From: Diphasiastrum complanatum
Lineage: Eukaryota; Streptophyta; Lycopodiopsida; Lycopodiales; Lycopodiaceae
Assembly: GCA_029204225.1 (NCBI GenBank)
Contig: CM055110.1
Span: 48,458,921-48,522,920, forward strand
Direction of reading: 5' to 3'
Length of the DNA: 64,000 nucleotides
The position numbers and the translations under genes were made by a program. A model generated the notes under the pieces. That model worked only from the letters and a program-made list of their open reading frames with translations, searched no databases and had not been told where the DNA came from. This document shows, one piece after another, positions 10,993-24,115 of this stretch. Each line of letters opens with the position of its first letter. Positions within the stretch are counted from its first letter, which is position 1.

Positions 10993-11297
10993 GCCATATT
11001 GTGAATAATGAGATTTTGGTGTTTTGGACTCATTCTCTCTCTACCCGAGTGTTTCATCATTGATTTTCTCTCTCTACTCGAGAGCAGCCTGCTTTTCCCA
11101 TACTGAGCACTTAGAATTATTTCTGACATTCAATTCTCATAGTAAGAAATTAAATTTTTCAGTCAAATGTATGCCATTGTGCTCTTGCCATAGATTTTTC
11201 AAGCATACTGTTCTCTGATCAATCTTGTGCAATCACAACACCTCAGTAAAATCCTTTAGGGTGTGTGGTGAAGTTCACACGTGTTTAAAACTTCACA
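10993..11297 (+). repeat. Copia-3 partial 3' LTR
   Basis: Matches 7409-7711 of the 5' LTR nearly end to end, including the ATTGTGAATAATGAG start and the TTCACACGTG and CTTCACA end. It differs by multiple substitutions and small indels, for instance an extra ACC-like triplet near 11240. The left half of the LTR is missing at the deletion breakpoint. A shared TTGCCATATTGTG at the junction suggests short-homology joining. Confidence 0.88.
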
Positions 11298-11545
11298 CCC
11301 CCCTCATTTGAAGGGCAAAAAACATCCTTCTCCCAAAGTTTTTTAGTTAGAAAAAGTGCTTGCATGGATGAGGGGAGGAACATGCATGGTGCACCCATAC
11401 ACATGCACAAAACTGTACATAAGTTTCTGTATATATATATATATATATATACTAGTATAGAGTGCCCGTCATTGACGGGGCAATGGACGGCCGATGGCAT
11501 GGGCAGCCGGCGGATGACCGCGATGATCTGGGTGACGGTCCAGTT
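11298..11545. repeat. Repeat block A (first copy) with (TA)n and a short palindrome
   Basis: Shares recognisable segments with 13140-13290: GGATGAGGGGAGGA, TGCACCCATACACATGC, GTACATAAGTTT, then a TA repeat, ACTAG and AGAGTGCCCGT. The (TA)n tract is at 11429-11451. It is followed by TGCCCGTC-ATT-GACGGGGCA, a near-perfect hairpin. The block may be the end of a non-autonomous transposon, but the class cannot be decided. Confidence 0.6.
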
Positions 11546-11837
11546 TAGGAGGAAAGTCGATGGTCGTTGACGGGTGGTCGATGTGCGTGTGTGTGTGTGT
11601 ATGTATGTATGTACGTGAGTGCATGTGTTTATGTATGTGTGTGTGTTCGTGAGAGTGCGTATATCTCTGCATGCGTGTGGGTAGTCTAGCATAGTGTGTT
11701 CGTCGATGGTAGGTGACCGACCGATGATGTGTGCGTGTGTGTGTATGTGTGTGTGTGTATGAGTGTGCGTGTATATCTGTGTGTGTGGATTTGTGTGTAT
11801 GATTTGTGCTTGATGGTGTGTGTGATTTGTGGTCGAT

Positions 11838-11874
<37 letters not shown>

Positions 11875-11880
11875 TTTATG
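11546..11880. repeat. (GT)n-rich low-complexity tract
   Basis: Imperfect GT/GTAT repeats with the longest pure (GT)n at about 11838-11872. The frames seen here on both strands are composed of TH or HT dipeptides and are artefacts of the repeat. Confidence 0.9.
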
Positions 11881-12150
11881 TGGCCGATGAGACAAATTGA
11901 TCAAACAAACTTGTGTAGCAAGAGAATAAAAAACTACAGAGCTAGGAAAAAAGAAAAGGAAAAACCCTAGAGGTAAAAACAAAGGAAAACTTTGTGTCAA
12001 ATTTTCATTTCAATTTAAATAAATAACAAAATGTCTAGTTCTAGATATTCAACTTCTACTATTTTCCACAGTCATTGCAAGGATGGGATTAGCAGATATG
12101 CTCCTTCATAGAGCATGGATGCTAGACGGAAAAAACTTTGGGTAAAACTT

Positions 12151-12212
12151 TTTGTTCATGATTTATGGGTAGAACTTTGGTAATTCAAAATAAATAAGAA
12201 AGCCATGTATGT
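12151..12212. repeat. Repeat C, first copy
   Basis: About 60 bp (TTCATGATTTATGGGTA onward, through AAGCCATGTA) nearly identical to 12921-12980. It may mark the two copies of a diverged duplicated block together with repeats A and B. Confidence 0.75.
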
Positions 12213-12243
12213 TTATTTTTAATGGAATGGAGGCACCCCCTTG

Positions 12244-12253
<10 letters not shown>

Positions 12254-12295
<42 letters not shown>
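12254..12295. repeat. (CA)n microsatellite
   Basis: Uninterrupted CA repeat of about 20 units. Confidence 0.97.
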
Positions 12296-12365
12296 TTTAA
12301 CCTTCTTAATTTTTTTTAGGGGCATGGAGGCACCTCCCTCCCTCTATGGGTGGTTGGTCAGCCTG

Positions 12366-12370
<5 letters not shown>

Positions 12371-12430
<60 letters not shown>
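12371..12430. repeat. (GA)n microsatellite
   Basis: Uninterrupted GA repeat of about 29 units. The Arg-Glu and similar dipeptide frames across it are not genes. Confidence 0.97.
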
Positions 12431-12432
<2 letters not shown>

Positions 12433-12569
12433 GGGGCCCGTGGGAGGGAGGGAAGGAGGAAAAGGACTCTAGACTCTATACTTCATACAATATACCTCAC
12501 AAAGAGTTTTATATATGGAGATGTGTGTGTATGTGCGCGCACATGCGTGCACACACGCATTCGATGTGT

Positions 12570-12682
12570 TGAGGGAAGCTCTCACACACACACACAACGA
12601 ACACGTGCACACACACACATAGACGCACACACACACACGCACGTGTGTTCCAAATCTCCGCCACCCCCCCCCCCCCCCCCCG
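12570..12682. repeat. Interrupted (CA)n followed by a C homopolymer
   Basis: CA repeats broken by CG and GT steps, then about 16 consecutive C (12665-12680). The homopolymer length may be unreliable in an assembly. Confidence 0.9.
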
Positions 12683-12920
12683 CCCCCGCTATTTTTCTCT
12701 TTTTATTGTCTATTTTGCTCCCCTCACCCCATCCCCCTCCTTTTTTTTTCAACTGTGCATTTTTTGGGCCATGGATAAAAGCTTGTCGATAACGATTTAG
12801 GAGTTAAAGCTAGTGAGTTTGGGCTTGTAGTTAAACATTTCTGAAAATGGCGGGCCAAGATAGGAATTTGAAGGATTGAAAAAAAAAAAAAAAGCAGTTT
12901 AAGGTAGTCAAGAAAATATT

Positions 12921-13575
12921 TATGTTCATGATTTATGGGTAAAACTTTGGTAATTCAAAATAAATAATAAAGCCATGTAATAAAGATTATTGGTTAAAGG
13001 TTAAAGCACATTGAAGTGTGTGAAGAAAATAAAACCTTAACTTTAAAATGTGAGGGAGGGGGTGGGGAATCTTTTTGGGGCCCACCCCTCAATGCACACA
13101 ATGTGCAAATGTATGGGGATATGCACTTTCCCCATACATGCATCCCCCTCCTCATCATTTTTAGTTAAAAAAAACTCATGCATGGGTGAGGGGAGGAGGA
13201 TGCATAGGTGCACCCATACACATGCGCAAAAGTGTACATAAGTTTAAATATATATATAGACTAGTAAAGAGTGCCCGTTGTTGATGGGCAATGGCGGTCG
13301 ATCTAGGTGACGGCCGATGATTTGGAAATTTAGTATGTCGTTGACGGGCGATCTAGGTGGCGGCCGATGATCTAGTAGGTAGCCTAGCATAGTGTGCCCA
13401 TCGATGGGGGCAGCCGATGATGAGTGTGTGTGTATAGAAGTATGTGTATGAGTGTGTGTTTGTATCTGTGTGTGTGAATTTGTATGTATGATTTGTGTCC
13501 GATGGCGTGTGTGATTTATGTGGCCGATGGTTTAGGAGGAAAGTCGATGGTCGTTGATGGGTGGCCAATGTATGT
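12921..13575. repeat. Second copy of repeat blocks C, A and B
   Basis: 12921-12980 matches 12151-12210. 13140-13290 matches 11345-11490, with the TA tract and the GTGCCCGT-TGATGGGC arm. 13528-13575 matches 11543-11590 (TTTAGGAGGAAAGTCGATGGTCGTTGA in part). The copies are diverged and differ mainly in microsatellite content. Confidence 0.65.
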
Positions 13576-13611
13576 GTGTCCATAAGTACGTGGCCGAAGT
13601 ATGGCGGGTGG

Positions 13612-14000
13612 ACATCTTTTTTTGGGTTTAGGATTTAGGAAAAAAGTCTAATTTTGGGTTTAGAATTTATCAAAAAAGTCTTGGGAAAAATTCGAGTCTT
13701 CAGAAAAATTCAAATCTTTGGAAAAGAAAATTGAGTCTTCGAAAGAAAAAATAAAATTAAGTCTTCAGAAAAATTTGAGTCTTTGGAAAAATTCGAGTCT
13801 TTGAAAAAATTTGAATTTTTGGAAAAATTCGAGTCTTTGGAAAAATTCGAGTCTTTAAAAAAATTATATAGTGACTCAAAAATTTGAAAAAATTTGAGTC
13901 TTTGAAAAAATTATTCAGTGACTCAAAAATTCGAGTCTTTGGAAAAATCTGAGTCTTTAGAAAACTTCAAATTTTTGGAAAAATTCAAGTCTTTGGAGAA
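13612..14000. repeat. 18-bp-class minisatellite (GAGTCTTTGGAAAAATTC)
   Basis: Roughly twenty degenerate tandem units of an 18-bp motif, GAGTCTTTGGAAAAATTC and variants, with occasional insertions such as ATATAGTGACTCAAAAATT (two copies, near 13865 and 13910). There is no coding potential. Purine-rich on the plus strand. Confidence 0.85.
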
Positions 14001-14245
14001 ATTTTACCTCTGAATTTAGGCAACAACTCTAAATTGGCTGGTATAACTATAGGTTCTGTCACTCGTGCTACCATGATTGTTGGGGGGGTAATCTTGCTTA
14101 TAGCCACTAGTTCGTCGTTATTGACTGTATTCGGTTCCAGAAGTTGGTTTGACTCAGATGTCCCGGGTTTCAGGGGCCCGTGAATCCTATAGTGCCCATA
14201 TATTCCGACGACACACTAAGGATTGTGTTCTATATGAGAAATAAA
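13985..14245 (-). other. Unrecognised coding-like segment
   Basis: The minus strand has an open stretch of about 75 codons without an obvious start. It reads HYRIHGPLKPGTSESNQ, then LVAISKITPPTIMVARVTE, and ends LLPKFRGKISPKT and stop within the minisatellite. Composition is more protein-like than its surroundings. I do not recognise the family; a transposon-derived protein fragment is the likeliest explanation. Confidence 0.25.
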
Positions 14246-14827
14246 AAAATGATTCCCCAAGAGGATATTCCACCTCTTTGGGTCTCGATTAGCCCTCCCT
14301 TGGTATTTCAAGAGTTTGGGACAGCGATAAGATAGAAAACCAATTCCATTTACTACCAAAAGTCGACGAGTATTTGAGAAAAGAGATAACTAGATAAAAC
14401 TTGAGCACAAATGCTTTTCTACACATTCCCTTCATTCAAGTGAAAATTTTTAGCCTTAATTCTAAGTGAGAATTATGATGACTATATGAGGTGGTACAAA
14501 ATTCCTGATCATACTTTGTGAACCCATCACACTGAACCATGAAACTCATAAAAAATATTTTAAGCCGACATTTCTTACACGTAGCAACATTATAAACCAT
14601 AAACAAGCAAGTTGTTAGTCATAATTTTTCGCATTTACCGCTAACATAACCATATCATTCATAATCAAACCTTCAATCATCAGTAGAGACAAAAAGTTTT
14701 CAAAATATACCTCAATACTGTTCGTGGATCGCACTTAGTAAGTAAAGGAGGCTCAGGCATTAGTGAACCGTTAGTTGAAAAATGGTTTTGTGAGGCCACT
14801 TCTCCAACAAACCTTTACTCATACTTT

Positions 14828-14965
14828 TCGTATTATGGAAGGAGCCGGGCAGAGGCCATTCTGCCTAGTAAGGATTTCCAGAAGTTTTTTAGGCAAGGCC
14901 CAGAGGGGCCGAGCCTAAATTTTTTTGGAAATCTGAACCGGGCCCCTTCCATTGCGTAATGGATT
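14828..14965. mobile_element. Fold-back (MITE-like) inverted repeat
   Basis: The two halves form an imperfect palindrome. Left-arm blocks TGGAAGGAGCC, GATTTCCAGAAG and TTTTTTAGGC-GGCCC pair with right-arm GGCCGAGCCTAAA, TTTGGAAATC and GGGCCCCTTCCA. The centre is a few bases near 14912-14916. Size and structure fit a small fold-back element. Target duplications were not identified. Confidence 0.6.
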
Positions 14966-14987
14966 TTTGGACCCTTTTTAAACCAAT

Positions 14988-15090
14988 GCTTAGCTGCCAC
15001 GTGGCAGGTGCAAGCAGAATCAACATTAAAAAAATTGAGACCAATTCGATGCTGCCACATGGCAGACGCAGGCAAAATCTGCACTGGCAC
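14988..15090. repeat. Direct repeat with TGCCACGTGGCA palindrome
   Basis: Two units of about 40 bp, starting CCAATGCTTAG and CCAATTCGATG, each centred on a 12-bp palindrome. The first is perfect TGCCACGTGGCA with a CACGTG core; the second is TGCCACATGGCA. Each is followed by GCAAGCAGAATC or GCAGGCAAAATC. Confidence 0.65.
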
Positions 15091-16620
15091 CTATCCAGTG
15101 TTCTAACCCTTGTTGACAGGCAGGAGGGCTACTACTATGCGAGATCTTCAACCCTACACATGTATGCCCAGCCATACAATCAACCATTGCCAATGGATTT
15201 GTAATGGTACCTGAATCTGTAATCCCATTAAAGCTCTCGAGCGATCAATGTTGTGGAAGAAGAAGAGAAAACTGTTGTTTAATGTTGAACTCCATTTTAG
15301 AATAGTTTGGATATAGTCCACTATCAAATAATTAAGTTTGATAGTTTTGAGCTATGCCTAATAAAGTCTAGAATTTGAATGTGGAAAAGAACTATATCGG
15401 ATTGGGTAGAACACAATTCAACAACACTTTTGGTCGATTAATTTTGATAAGAACTAGACGTCAGTAAACATCTTTTATTTGAACTTCTATAAGCATTAAG
15501 GGGCCCGAGTATTTCAATAGAGTTGTCTAAAACTCTCAAAAGTTGATTTGTTTATTGTCATTCAATATCTCATCAAGGTATTACCGGCTACGCGTTCTCT
15601 CGAACATTTGAAGATAACCAAACTTTCATATGTGAAGACATAAAAGCCTTATAACTCCAATAAATGTGAATAATGTATCCTTGTGGGAATGATAATCATT
15701 TATACTACATCAAAAATCCTATAATCTAAAGTGAACACCCTATGACATAAAATTCATTTTTTGGCGCATTGTTGAAGATAGAAGTTTTGAAATATCTTTG
15801 AAAAAATATCTCTAAAAATGAATGTTTAACTCAGACACAGATCATATTGCTAGAGAAAGAGCAACTAGACTTGAGCATTACAGAAAGTTAAGAGAAAATA
15901 TTGGATGCACATTCAAGACTCTTTTTGATTATCCAGTGCGTCTAAGGAACTTGAGATTGCGATATAGCAATTAATTTAAATTTAACAATCGTAAATACAA
16001 GTAGATATGGATGTACCTACACCATGATTTACATCAAGCTCAAGTAAGATGTAGAACACGGTAAGATTTGATATGGTATTTCTTTTCTCAAAGATTTGAA
16101 CATTTTTTTCAAAAGTCCAAGGTGGCAATAAAAGAAAACATGAAAAACAATTTTTTTTTTCTCGAAACAAATATGTTCATTCTTAAGCACTATCTACAAG
16201 TATTATTGTGTTAGACATTACTTAGATCTAACAACAATGACTTGTTGAAGAACTCTTAGGATAGCATAAACTTTGATTGATTCGACTAGCTTGAATTTTT
16301 TTCCCCTAGCCTTGACAATTATTTTTCTCCATCTATGGGGAGGTCGATAAACTTTTGAATTTTTGTTGAGCTAGGTGAAAGTGTTGATGAGCTCTCTCAA
16401 GGCTTCGTTTAGTTTTTGCAAGTGATCATTTCTGTTACATTACTACCTATAAAACTAAATACTTATATGTATCATCCAAACTGATATAAAAGCAACATTT
16501 ATCTGAAGTATTGGATATGGTTTTAAGAAGCTTAACTTCTATGTGGGTTTTTTGCCCCATCTAATGCAAGAATATAATGAATGTGCACCCATTTTTAGAT
16601 AATCTTCTATGTAGGATACT
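15091..16620. other. Non-coding stretch
   Basis: AT-rich, many stops in all frames. A 45-codon open run on plus (about 15837-15975, ending LRLRYSN and TAA) is not recognisable. No RNA gene or repeat was seen. Confidence 0.5.
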
Positions 16621-16922
16621 TGATGGATATTGATGCCTAGTTGGACCTTGTACATTGTATATAATTTCGTATTGTTTATCTTAGCTTACCAAGATTATAT
16701 TGAGCCGACGTGGCCCACACAACTAGGTAGAAGTTGCCTTCAAGTCTTATAGGGTTTTCTACTAAACTTCTAATGTACTCTCATTTGGCTATTAGAGTGT
16801 TTGATGCTTATTCAAGTTTTATGGTGTGTGCTCCGTTGTGTGTCTATGTGAGTGGCTATTGTGTTTTGTGATTGCAAGTAAAGGATTTGGTTACAATGAT
16901 CAACATTGTACTCTCATCTTCA
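16621..16922 (+). repeat. Copia-type LTR relic
   Basis: Starts TGATGGATATTGATG and ends ATCTTCA, with weak inverted ends TGATG/CTTCA. It is followed two bases later by a primer-site-like sequence. It has the size (about 300 bp) of a copia LTR. No second LTR was found. Confidence 0.5.
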
Positions 16923-16924
16923 TT

Positions 16925-16936
16925 TGGTATAAGAGC
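16925..16936 (+). promoter_or_regulatory. Degenerate tRNA-iMet primer-binding site
   Basis: TGGTATAAGAGC differs from the iMet complement TGGTATCAGAGC at one base. Its position right after an LTR-like end supports the LTR relic. Confidence 0.6.
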
Positions 16937-17499
16937 TAGTTGAGAGCTATTTGTTGAGGTGATTCAGTCCCTAAATTGGGAGAGAGCACAAAGTGGCACA
17001 TTTGAGCCATTAGTGGACTACACAAGTAGTATAACTACTATAGAAAATTTGAAGGGAGTCAAAAAAGTTGATAGGAGCACCAAACGTCAAAAGTTTTGGC
17101 TTAGTGCAACTCTTTTCCAGAAAAGCTTCAAAATATTGAGCACCACAAAGTAATTGTAGCACAAGGATTGAATATACAAGATGAGCACTCTTCTTGTGTC
17201 CCCAACACAATTGATGGATAGACTATTACATATAATAATCAAGATAGAAGCTTAAAGTTGGGTATGTGGATGGACAAGAGATATTGAAGAGGCCACTTGG
17301 CTTGGCCTACAATGTGGTTGTAGAGTGTAAGTATTGTACCTATCGACGTCAATGCAAAGCAACATTGTTGTCCAAACATCAACATTCTTTTTGTAAGCCA
17401 AAGAGAACTAAAAACAAAGCAATCAATGGTTCATACTTTGCACATCTAAATAGCACTTAATTTAGAAGCAAAACTTTGAAGTTGATAAATAGCATAGCT
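16937..17499 (+). other. Possible leader or gag relic after the LTR
   Basis: Frames of 60-66 codons (16959-17153, 17266-17460) but no recognisable gag motif. Probably decayed internal sequence of the element at 16.6 kb. Confidence 0.3.
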
Positions 17500-17510
17500 A
17501 TTTGTGTGTG

Positions 17511-17543
<33 letters not shown>
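17496..17543. repeat. (GT)n microsatellite
   Basis: Interrupted GTGTGTGTGCAAG followed by about 15 GT units. Confidence 0.95.
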
Positions 17544-19337
17544 TTAATTTTTCAGCAAATCTAGTGAAAACTTGGTATGTTGTTCAATCCCCTTTTATTG
17601 GCAATAATTTATGCCACCAATTTCAATAAATCATATATTTGAACTCTTCGCTAACTAGGCACACTTGCAACTATGTACCTTATCTTTACTTTAGATCTAG
17701 AAAAACAATGGCAAATCATTGAAGTTATTTCTCAGGTAAAACACAATAATATAGATGGCAAGGTGAATATCTAATTGGTTTTTATACTAAGCAATATGGA
17801 GTATTTGGAATTTAAAAATTGTAGATGTACTTGTCTAGATTGATGCAAAATCTTTTTGTAATATATAAGATGCTAATGTCATGTCATGGCATTATATCTT
17901 GTTGTTAAAACTATTGATGAGAATGAGATATGCATGTTATGCCAATTTTTTGGCATCTTAAGTGCTAGGTGAGTGCTTATCTCTTTCATAGTGTATGTGT
18001 ACTAGTATAACATATTAATACTATGATAATTTTTGTTCCTCATATAGTGGATCACTAATTGAAGCTTTTATATGAATATATTCCCAAAAAGCATGTTGGT
18101 CTTAGATAGTATGTCAACTATTCAGTAGTCTTTGGCTTCATGAGTGTGAGTAGTGCTCCATTGATTTAATTTTAGGATTTACACATATAAATTTTGCAAA
18201 GTATATCCATTACCTTGTATCTTCTTGGGCATGTTGGACTTAGGTATTATATCTTATATTGTGTTTGGGTTCCCAAGTATTGATATAATTTCCATTGTCC
18301 TTTGTATTTCTAGAAAAAAAAAAATCTAGACCAAACATTGGGTGTAGTAGGGCTTGCCTTGATTAATTCTTGGCCCTCAGCTCAAGCTCAACATGTTCAT
18401 GTTTTGCATTCATTTCCACAATTTGTCACTAAAGCAAATTAATTGCTTGTACCATATCTCCTATATTCACCATTGACGAGCCCGAAGATAATAGTGTATG
18501 AGATTCTTCTGATGGTATATGTATGAGAGAGTATGTGCAAAAAACTAAATGAAGAACATTAGAATTTTGCCTAGAGATTATTTGAAGATAGCCCAAGAGG
18601 CTTACACATCTTTTTCAAAAAAATATTTGAAGAGAAATGAAAAGGGGGAGAGGGAGAAGGGATCAAAATCTCATATTGCCCCCATACTCAAGTTTTGCAA
18701 CAAACGATTTTTCTCTCCAAAAGATAAATGTGGTAGGTCATTCATCTAGCACAATTTTCTTCAAATATCATGATAATTTTAGTGGTTGTTATTGAGGTTG
18801 CCACATGCCACAACTTAGCTATAGTCTTACATTACCTCCTAGTATTGATGCAATGTTTATATTAGCTTATTTTTATTTCAAAATACATTTATATGTTCCC
18901 ATGAATATGACTCAAACTTGAAATGTGTGAAAACATGCAAATATCAACTTAGGCCAATATTAGAGGCCAAACAACACATCCCTTGCTTAAGGTCAATCAC
19001 ATGTGTGAATTCCAACAATTAATGGGCCAAAATTTGCCCACCAACAACATTCATTTACTTAATTTAGAGATTAATTAGTTCTATTGGCTAGTTTATATGT
19101 ATCTAGACCATTGATGTAAATAAATGACGAGGATGAGCATGTGGCTAAGTGGTAAGATGATCTAGACTATAAATATGGCTTAGCCCTCATCGTCTTGTTA
19201 TTTTCATATTTATGGATCAAAGCTAAGAAAAGGAGGTATATAACACTTGCTTTACATTGCCAAGTTTATCTCTCTAGCTAGTATTGGGATTTATGTGTCC
19301 ATAACTAAGTGGTAGTACATGAAAGAAGTGTATGTCT
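17544..19337. other. Non-coding stretch
   Basis: AT-rich with short frames only. No recognisable protein, RNA gene or repeat. Confidence 0.5.
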
Positions 19338-20383
19338 TGTTAAAAATATCACTTCCAACTTGATGTACTTTGTAGATCTTAAGATATTTTGATCTTGATA
19401 GGATCTCACACGTGTGAAGTCTGTTCCCACGTGTGAAAGAATGTACATAAGTCACTTTTATAGAGTTAGATTGATTTTAGCTAGATCTACACGTGTGAAA
19501 TTGACCTTTGAATAGAATCTTGAAATTGGTCAAATTGGTCAAACTTTATGTAAATAGATTGGACTTCCATGTGAATGAGTTATTACTCACACATGTCAAG
19601 ATGCCATTCACACGTGTGGATAAGCTTCTAGATGATAAGATAGGAAGATTCCATTAGATCCTATTTTATAGGAAATATTCCTATAAATGTGGAAGACTAG
19701 CTTTTTGGTTTCTAGCCAAAGAGAATAGTCAACTTTGTGAAATGAGCATATATGGCTCCCATTGGTGGATATGGATGACTAGGCACTCTTCACACGTGTG
19801 AAGGCTTGTTGGATAGTACATAGCTCATGGATGTACTTGATCTATAAAGGGATCAACCAAATCAATGAGAAGTTGATGAGACATTGGCAATTTCTAGCTT
19901 TGCTTGTATTTTCCACATTTGTCTTGTGTTTTTGTGATTGGAGTGCATTTCTAAGCTTGAGTACTTGACTCTCAGTTTACAGTCCATAAAGATACTTTCC
20001 TCCACACATGTGAGGCCGCTCCTCTAAGATTTTAATCATTTGATCCATTGCTCTTGCTTAAATCACAGTGCAATGCATCTAGATCAAGATCTAACACCTA
20101 AAACTTGATAGATCTTTGGATCAAGCAATCAATAACTCTTAATGATTGATTAGTACAATCATAGTTGTCTTTAGCCAAGTCTAAGAGTGATCTCAATGAT
20201 TAATGAAACTAGTGAAATCATTGACAAAGAGGTGTTTTTGAGCTTTACTTGAGAGGGCGAGTTAAAGGAGAGAGGTACCATCACTATTTTTGGTCAAGAT
20301 AGATTTGTGGGCTGCTGATGTACTGTCCACACGTGTGAAATTGTACAACAATCTTCAAATTAACTTCCTTTAGTGTTTTTGAG
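19338..20383. repeat. 1,046-bp tandem unit, copy 1
   Basis: Begins TGTTAAAAATATCACTTCC and repeats from 20384. It contains four perfect CACACGTGTG palindromes (for instance 19407-19416) and several one-base variants (CCCACGTGTG, TACACGTGTG, CACACATGTG). There is no long open frame. The TGTTA start and an internal CTAACA (about 20092-20097) are LTR-like. No primer site or coding region is present, so an LTR identity is not established. Confidence 0.88.
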
Positions 20384-21213
20384 TGTTAAAAATATCACTT
20401 CCAACTTGATGTACTTTGTAGATCTTAAGATTTTGATCTTGATAGGATCTCACATGTGTGGAGTCTATTCCCATGTGTGAAAGAATGTACATAAGTCACT
20501 TTTATAAAGTTAGATTGATTTTAGCTTGATCTACACTAGTGTGAAATTGACCTTTGAGTAGAATCTTGAAAATGGTCAAATTGGTCAAATTTTGTGTAAA
20601 TAGATTGGACTTCCATGTGAATGAGTTATTACTCACACATGTCAAGATGCCATTCACACGTGTGGATAAGCTTCTAGAAGATAAGATAGGAAGATTCCAT
20701 TAGATCCTATTTTATGGAAAATATTCCTATAAATGTGTAAGACTAGCTTTTTTGTTTCTAGCCAAAGAGAATAGTCAACTTTGTGAAATGAGCATATATG
20801 GGTCCCATTGGTGGATCTGGATGACTAGGCACTCTTCACACGTGTGAAGGCTTGCTGGATAGTACAAAGCTCGTGGATGTACTTGATCTATAAAGGGATC
20901 AACCAAATCAATGAGAAGTTGATGAGACATTGGCAATTTCTAGCTTTGCTTGTATTTTCTACATTTGTCTTGTGTTTTTGTGATTGGAATGCATTTCTAA
21001 GCTTGAGTACTTTACCCTCAGTTTACAGGCCGTACATGTACTGTCCTCCACACGTGCGAGGCCTCTAAGATTTTAATCATTTGATCCATTTCTCTTGCTT
21101 AAATCATAGTGCAATGCATCTAGATCAAGATCTAACACCTAGAACTTGATAGATCTTTGGATTAAGCAATCAATAACTCTTAATGATTGATTAGTACAAT
21201 CATAATTGTCTTT
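20384..21213. repeat. 1,046-bp tandem unit, copy 2 (truncated)
   Basis: Aligns to 19338-20173 at high identity, by eye over 90 percent, with small indels such as one ATTTTG unit near 20430 and GCTCCTCTAAG shortened to CTCTAAG near 21061. Homology ends after ATTGTCTTT at about 21213, so the last 210 bp of the unit are missing. Several CACACGTGTG sites carry single changes relative to copy 1. Confidence 0.88.

Positions 21214-24115
<2,902 letters not shown>

Larger units (their letters stand above)
7079..11297 (+). mobile_element. Copia-3, internally deleted Ty1/copia retrotransposon
   Basis: The 5' LTR (7079-7711) is followed directly by a primer-binding site (7712-7723), a leader, gag, protease, integrase and the first residues of RT. 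At about 10992 the sequence jumps into the last roughly 305 bp of a 3' LTR that ends at 11297. RT, RNase H, the polypurine tract and half the 3' LTR are deleted. The two LTR parts align over about 300 bp with many substitutions and small indels, so the insertion is old. The 5 bp before the element (AGATA) do not recur after it. Confidence 0.92.

Noticed and set aside
11285-12000. His-Thr-rich proteins on the minus strand
   Set aside because: Translation of the (GT)n tracts; overlapping versions occur in two frames.
12222-12792. Arg-Glu repeat proteins on the plus strand
   Set aside because: Translation of (CA)n and (GA)n microsatellites, present in two overlapping frames.
14200-14350. Plus-strand segment (DDTLRIVFYMRN, IPPLWVSISPP) as a plant mobile domain protein
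   Set aside because: Only about 40 open codons, and the motif match was not convincing; noted only as unassigned.
19338-21213. Complete LTR retrotransposon with two 0.83-kb LTRs and a 210-bp interior
   Set aside because: No CA end, primer site, polypurine tract or target duplication at the expected places; tandem duplication is the simpler description.
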